Positions 32,360-35,933 of a stretch of DNA of 35,933 nucleotides are shown one piece after another (position 1 is the first letter of the stretch; every line of letters begins with the position of its first letter). The position numbers and the translations under genes were made by a program. The stretch comes from Actinomycetes bacterium. Its GTDB lineage: Bacteria; Actinomycetota; Actinomycetes; Nanopelagicales; Nanopelagicaceae. A model generated the notes under the pieces. That model did no database searches and was not told where the DNA came from. It saw only the letters and a program-made list of their open reading frames with translations. The stretch spans positions 1 to 35,933 of the forward strand of contig JANYDL010000013.1 in the NCBI GenBank assembly GCA_025363635.1, written 5' to 3'.

Positions 32360-32360
<1 letters not shown>
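30054..32360 (-). CDS. glnD: [Protein-PII] uridylyltransferase/uridylyl-removing enzyme
   Basis: A 768-residue nitrogen sensor that modifies PII according to glutamine level. Domains in order: nucleotidyltransferase with GGFGRGELCPGSDLDILI near residue 48; the HD phosphohydrolase region with HTVDRHMVETAVHAAAL and FHDIGKGGREDHS near 430; and two C-terminal ACT domains (YAINIIAPDRPGLLSIIAGVL and TVLEVRSHDQPGLLFRIGEAV) that bind glutamine. All catalytic motifs look intact. The start is GTG 32360, sharing a base with the glnB stop (TAGTG). It is the third gene of amtB-glnB-glnD. In actinobacteria GlnD may adenylylate PII rather than uridylylate it. Confidence 0.95.
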
Positions 32361-33999
<1,639 letters not shown>

Positions 34000-34081
34000 G
34001 TGTCACGCTTTCGTGAGATCTACTCGCCGTTGAGATGTAGCGAAATATGGACTATGTGCGTTACGCGAAAACGTGTCGCAG

Positions 34082-34097
34082 GTTTCCACTGGGTCAC
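34082..34097 (-). promoter_or_regulatory. GlnR-type nitrogen-regulator binding site upstream of amtB
   Basis: On the minus strand GTGAC-CCAGTG-GAAAC matches the actinobacterial GlnR consensus GTNAC-N6-GAAAC exactly. A further GTAAC half-site is 20 nt upstream (34117-34113), close to the tandem spacing seen at amtB promoters. It implies induction of amtB-glnB-glnD under nitrogen limitation. Confidence 0.7.
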
Positions 34098-34129
34098 AAA
34101 GTCGGGCAGAATGTTACAGAGACGTTAAA

Positions 34130-34915
34130 TCAGGGCCGAACCTCCAGGGAATCTTGATAATCCAGCCAGCCAAAGGCGGTCTTGGCGATTTCCTCCCACC
34201 CCGGTTCATTGCAAATAAAGTGAGAGCGAGAGGAAAACTCTCTAAATTCGACGTCGCCTGCTTCATGCGAATAAGCTGCAAAATTTCTCATCGCCAAAGC
34301 AAGAGGTATCAAATGATCCGAGCCCCCAGAAATCATCAAAAGCGGTACATGGCTCTTTCGAAAATCAATTTTCGCCTGATTGGTCAATGTACTTCGCGGA
34401 ACGTTGCGACTTTCTGGGACTACGTATGCGTCATAAGCAAGATCTGAATCGGCTCGAGCCATTGTGTTACAAAAAGTAAAATGAAACCTCTCGCGTGTCA
34501 TGCAAATCGGACGGTTTCCAGCAAAAGGATTGATATGCGGAAAATTCGCCTTCAAGAATGTGGCATCTAAAGTCATGATTCCCTGCGGTGGTGCCGAACT
34601 TATGGTTACGGCGGCGCGCGCGTAACCATCATTCACAAGTTTCTGAACTACAAGCCCACCAATGGAATGTCCGATGAGCAAAGGTCGCGAATCCATTGAA
34701 TCAATCTGGTCTTTGTAATACTGCACGATCTTTCCAAAAGAAAGCTTTCCCAAACTTGGATCGATCTTATCCCTCAAAATCTCGGGTAATCCCTCATGAT
34801 ATGGCCATGAAATCGCATTGCACTCGAAATTACTTTTTCGACCAATATCAACCCACGGCGCCCAACTTTTTGCGTTCATGTACATCCCGTGCACGAAGAG
34901 AACTTCCTTTGTCAT
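34130..34915 (-). CDS. Alpha/beta-hydrolase fold protein
   Basis: A 261-residue hydrolase. Family motifs are the oxyanion HGMYMNAKSW at residue 9, nucleophile Ser in IGHSIGGLVVQKL near 83, acid Asp in ISGGSDHLIPLAL near 199 and catalytic His in SSRSHFICNEPGW near 230. It begins inside the end of ftsY (ATGA, 4-nt overlap). The substrate cannot be determined; many actinobacterial homologues are annotated as alpha/beta hydrolases without function. It separates the ftsY gene from amtB. Confidence 0.88.
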   Translation of the reverse strand: MTKEVLFVHGMYMNAKSWAPWVDIGRKSNFECNAISWPYHEGLPEILRDKIDPSLGKLSFGKIVQYYKDQIDSMDSRPLLIGHSIGGLVVQKLVNDGYARAAVTISSAPPQGIMTLDATFLKANFPHINPFAGNRPICMTRERFHFTFCNTMARADSDLAYDAYVVPESRNVPRSTLTNQAKIDFRKSHVPLLMISGGSDHLIPLALAMRNFAAYSHEAGDVEFREFSSRSHFICNEPGWEEIAKTAFGWLDYQDSLEVRP

Positions 34916-35748
34916 AGCAAAGAGTCTATATACTCTTTCGAGTCAAAGGCTTTAAAATCACTTGCGCCTTCGCCAGTACCAATCCACTTAACAGGAACGC
35001 CAAGGCTTGCCTCTATGGCCAGTGCGATTCCCCCTCGGGCGCTTCCGTCGGTTTTGGTCAAGATTATTCCAGTTAACTCAACTGCTTCTGCAAAGACTCT
35101 TGCTTGAGCCAGACCATTTTGCCCCGTGGTCGCATCTAGAACGAGTAGCACCTCAGTAACAGGCAACACTTTTTCGATTACTCGCTTTACCTTGCCTAAC
35201 TGATCCATCAAGTCGACCTTTGTATGCATACGGCCCGCAGTATCAACAATAAGGAAACTCACGTTGCGTGCCAGACTTTGTTGAGCGGCATCAAAGGCAA
35301 CAGAGGCAGGATCAGCGCCTTCCTTCCCGTACACAACTTCGATATCGAGTCGCTCACCCCATGTACGAAGTTGATCTACCGCTGCCGCGCGAAAAGTATC
35401 TCCCGCTGCGAGAAGTACTTTCTCGTCGTTGCTTACCAATAATTTCGCAAGCTTCGCAGTCGAGGTCGTCTTTCCAGTTCCGTTTATTCCGACAACCAAT
35501 ATCGCACTGGGTCCTGATGAAGCACGCTCTATTTCGCGACTCCGATTGGAGAGAGAACTTGCAAGGGTGAAAGTGATTGCATCGAGAGCGCTTTCCGTCT
35601 TCACTGATCGGGCAGCCATTACGACTTTACTCGAGAGTTCTGGACCAATATCCGATTGTAAAAGTGCCGCCTCGAGTTCATCCCAATCAGCAGTCGTTGC
35701 GTTCGGCGTCCGCGTAATCTTTGAAATGAACTTTCCAAAAAGTCCCAT
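34912..35748 (-). CDS. ftsY: Signal recognition particle receptor FtsY
   Basis: A 278-residue SRP receptor GTPase, essentially only the NG domain: MGLFGKFISKITRT, DWDELEAALLQSDIG, P-loop GINGTGKTTSTAKLAKLL near 89, DTFRAAAVDQLRTW, DTAGRMHTKVDLMDQL, TKTDGSARGGIALAI and GTGEGASDFKAFDSKEYIDSLL. It lacks the long acidic N-terminal A domain of E. coli FtsY, as is common in actinobacteria; the amphipathic N-terminal helix could mediate membrane contact. AAGGAAG precedes the ATG. It follows smc by 14 nt. Confidence 0.97.
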   Translation of the reverse strand: MGLFGKFISKITRTPNATTADWDELEAALLQSDIGPELSSKVVMAARSVKTESALDAITFTLASSLSNRSREIERASSGPSAILVVGINGTGKTTSTAKLAKLLVSNDEKVLLAAGDTFRAAAVDQLRTWGERLDIEVVYGKEGADPASVAFDAAQQSLARNVSFLIVDTAGRMHTKVDLMDQLGKVKRVIEKVLPVTEVLLVLDATTGQNGLAQARVFAEAVELTGIILTKTDGSARGGIALAIEASLGVPVKWIGTGEGASDFKAFDSKEYIDSLL

Positions 35749-35762
35749 GCAACTTCCTTTGA

Positions 35763-35933
35763 CTAAACGGTTTGCGCATCACGCAAGCGCTGCGAAATAA
35801 CTTCAGTAACGCCATCACGTTTCATCGTCACTCCGTAGAGCGCATCTGCAATTTCCATTGTGCGCTTCTGGTGCGTAATGATGATCAACTGCGAACTTTC
35901 GCGGAGCTCTTCAAAGATTGCCAATAGGCGACC
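35763..35933 (-). CDS. smc: Chromosome segregation ATPase SMC (C-terminal end only)
   Basis: The last 56 codons of a gene that enters from the right edge. The encoded end, containing [20 protein letters not shown] followed by [19 protein letters not shown], is the characteristic SMC head ending, including the H-loop THQ. SMC with ScpA/B organises and segregates the chromosome. The smc-ftsY order is standard for Gram-positive bacteria. Confidence 0.93.
   Translation of the reverse strand, partial: GRLLAIFEELRESSQLIIITHQKRTMEIADALYGVTMKRDGVTEVISQRLRDAQTV

Overview
The window reads as chromosomal DNA of a free-living actinobacterium with mid-range GC. Three things point there: lexA diverges from a LysM cell-wall gene next to nrdR; there is an unbroken core block smc-ftsY-(hydrolase)-amtB-glnB-glnD-ffh-rpsP-khpA-rimM-trmD on the minus strand; and the SOS boxes have the TCGAAC-N4-GTTCGA form. 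Modest GC, very short intergenic gaps and apparently leaderless starts would suit freshwater lineages such as the Nanopelagicales (acI), but that placement is inference.

Layout. 1-2.5 kb: nrdR (cut by the left edge), a PIN/AbrB toxin-antitoxin pair, a tRNA-like element between two strong terminators, and the LysM gene. 2.6-5.5 kb: full-length lexA, then a minus-strand AbiE toxin-antitoxin pair, then a second truncated lexA copy with an in-frame 63-codon deletion. 5.5-11.1 kb: a probable defence island with a MazG-like pyrophosphohydrolase, two head-to-head nuclease-helicase fusions of the DUF2075 type, a structured spacer with a 48-residue ORF, and a further PD-(D/E)XK nuclease-like gene. 11.1-15.8 kb: a degraded stretch, an acetyl-CoA hydrolase/CoA-transferase, two secreted proteins, a LysE exporter and a class II glutamine amidotransferase. 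16-21.3 kb: a catabolic run of permease, glutamine-synthetase-like ligase, aldehyde dehydrogenase and SDR dehydrogenase. 21.4-22.3 kb: a Phd/RelE-type toxin-antitoxin pair with an enlarged toxin. 22.3-24.8 kb: a tightly coupled operon of acyl-ACP desaturase, SDR and class I amidotransferase. 24.8-35.9 kb: the housekeeping block for translation, protein targeting and nitrogen sensing, plus one degenerate M23-like secreted protein.

How the genes work together. The catabolic run suggests uptake of an amine, ATP-dependent gamma-glutamylation, oxidation of an alcohol to an aldehyde and then to an acid, and possibly removal of glutamate by the divergent class II amidotransferase. No amine oxidase is present, so an amino alcohol fits better than putrescine. 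AmtB, PII and GlnD form the ammonium-sensing unit, headed by a GlnR-type site. FtsY and Ffh form the SRP targeting pair. Three toxin-antitoxin pairs and the nuclease-helicase genes sit near lexA, which makes 0.7-11.1 kb the accessory region of the window. The best candidate for an undescribed system is the DUF2075/MazG/DUF2075/small-ORF/nuclease cluster at 5.5-11.1 kb.
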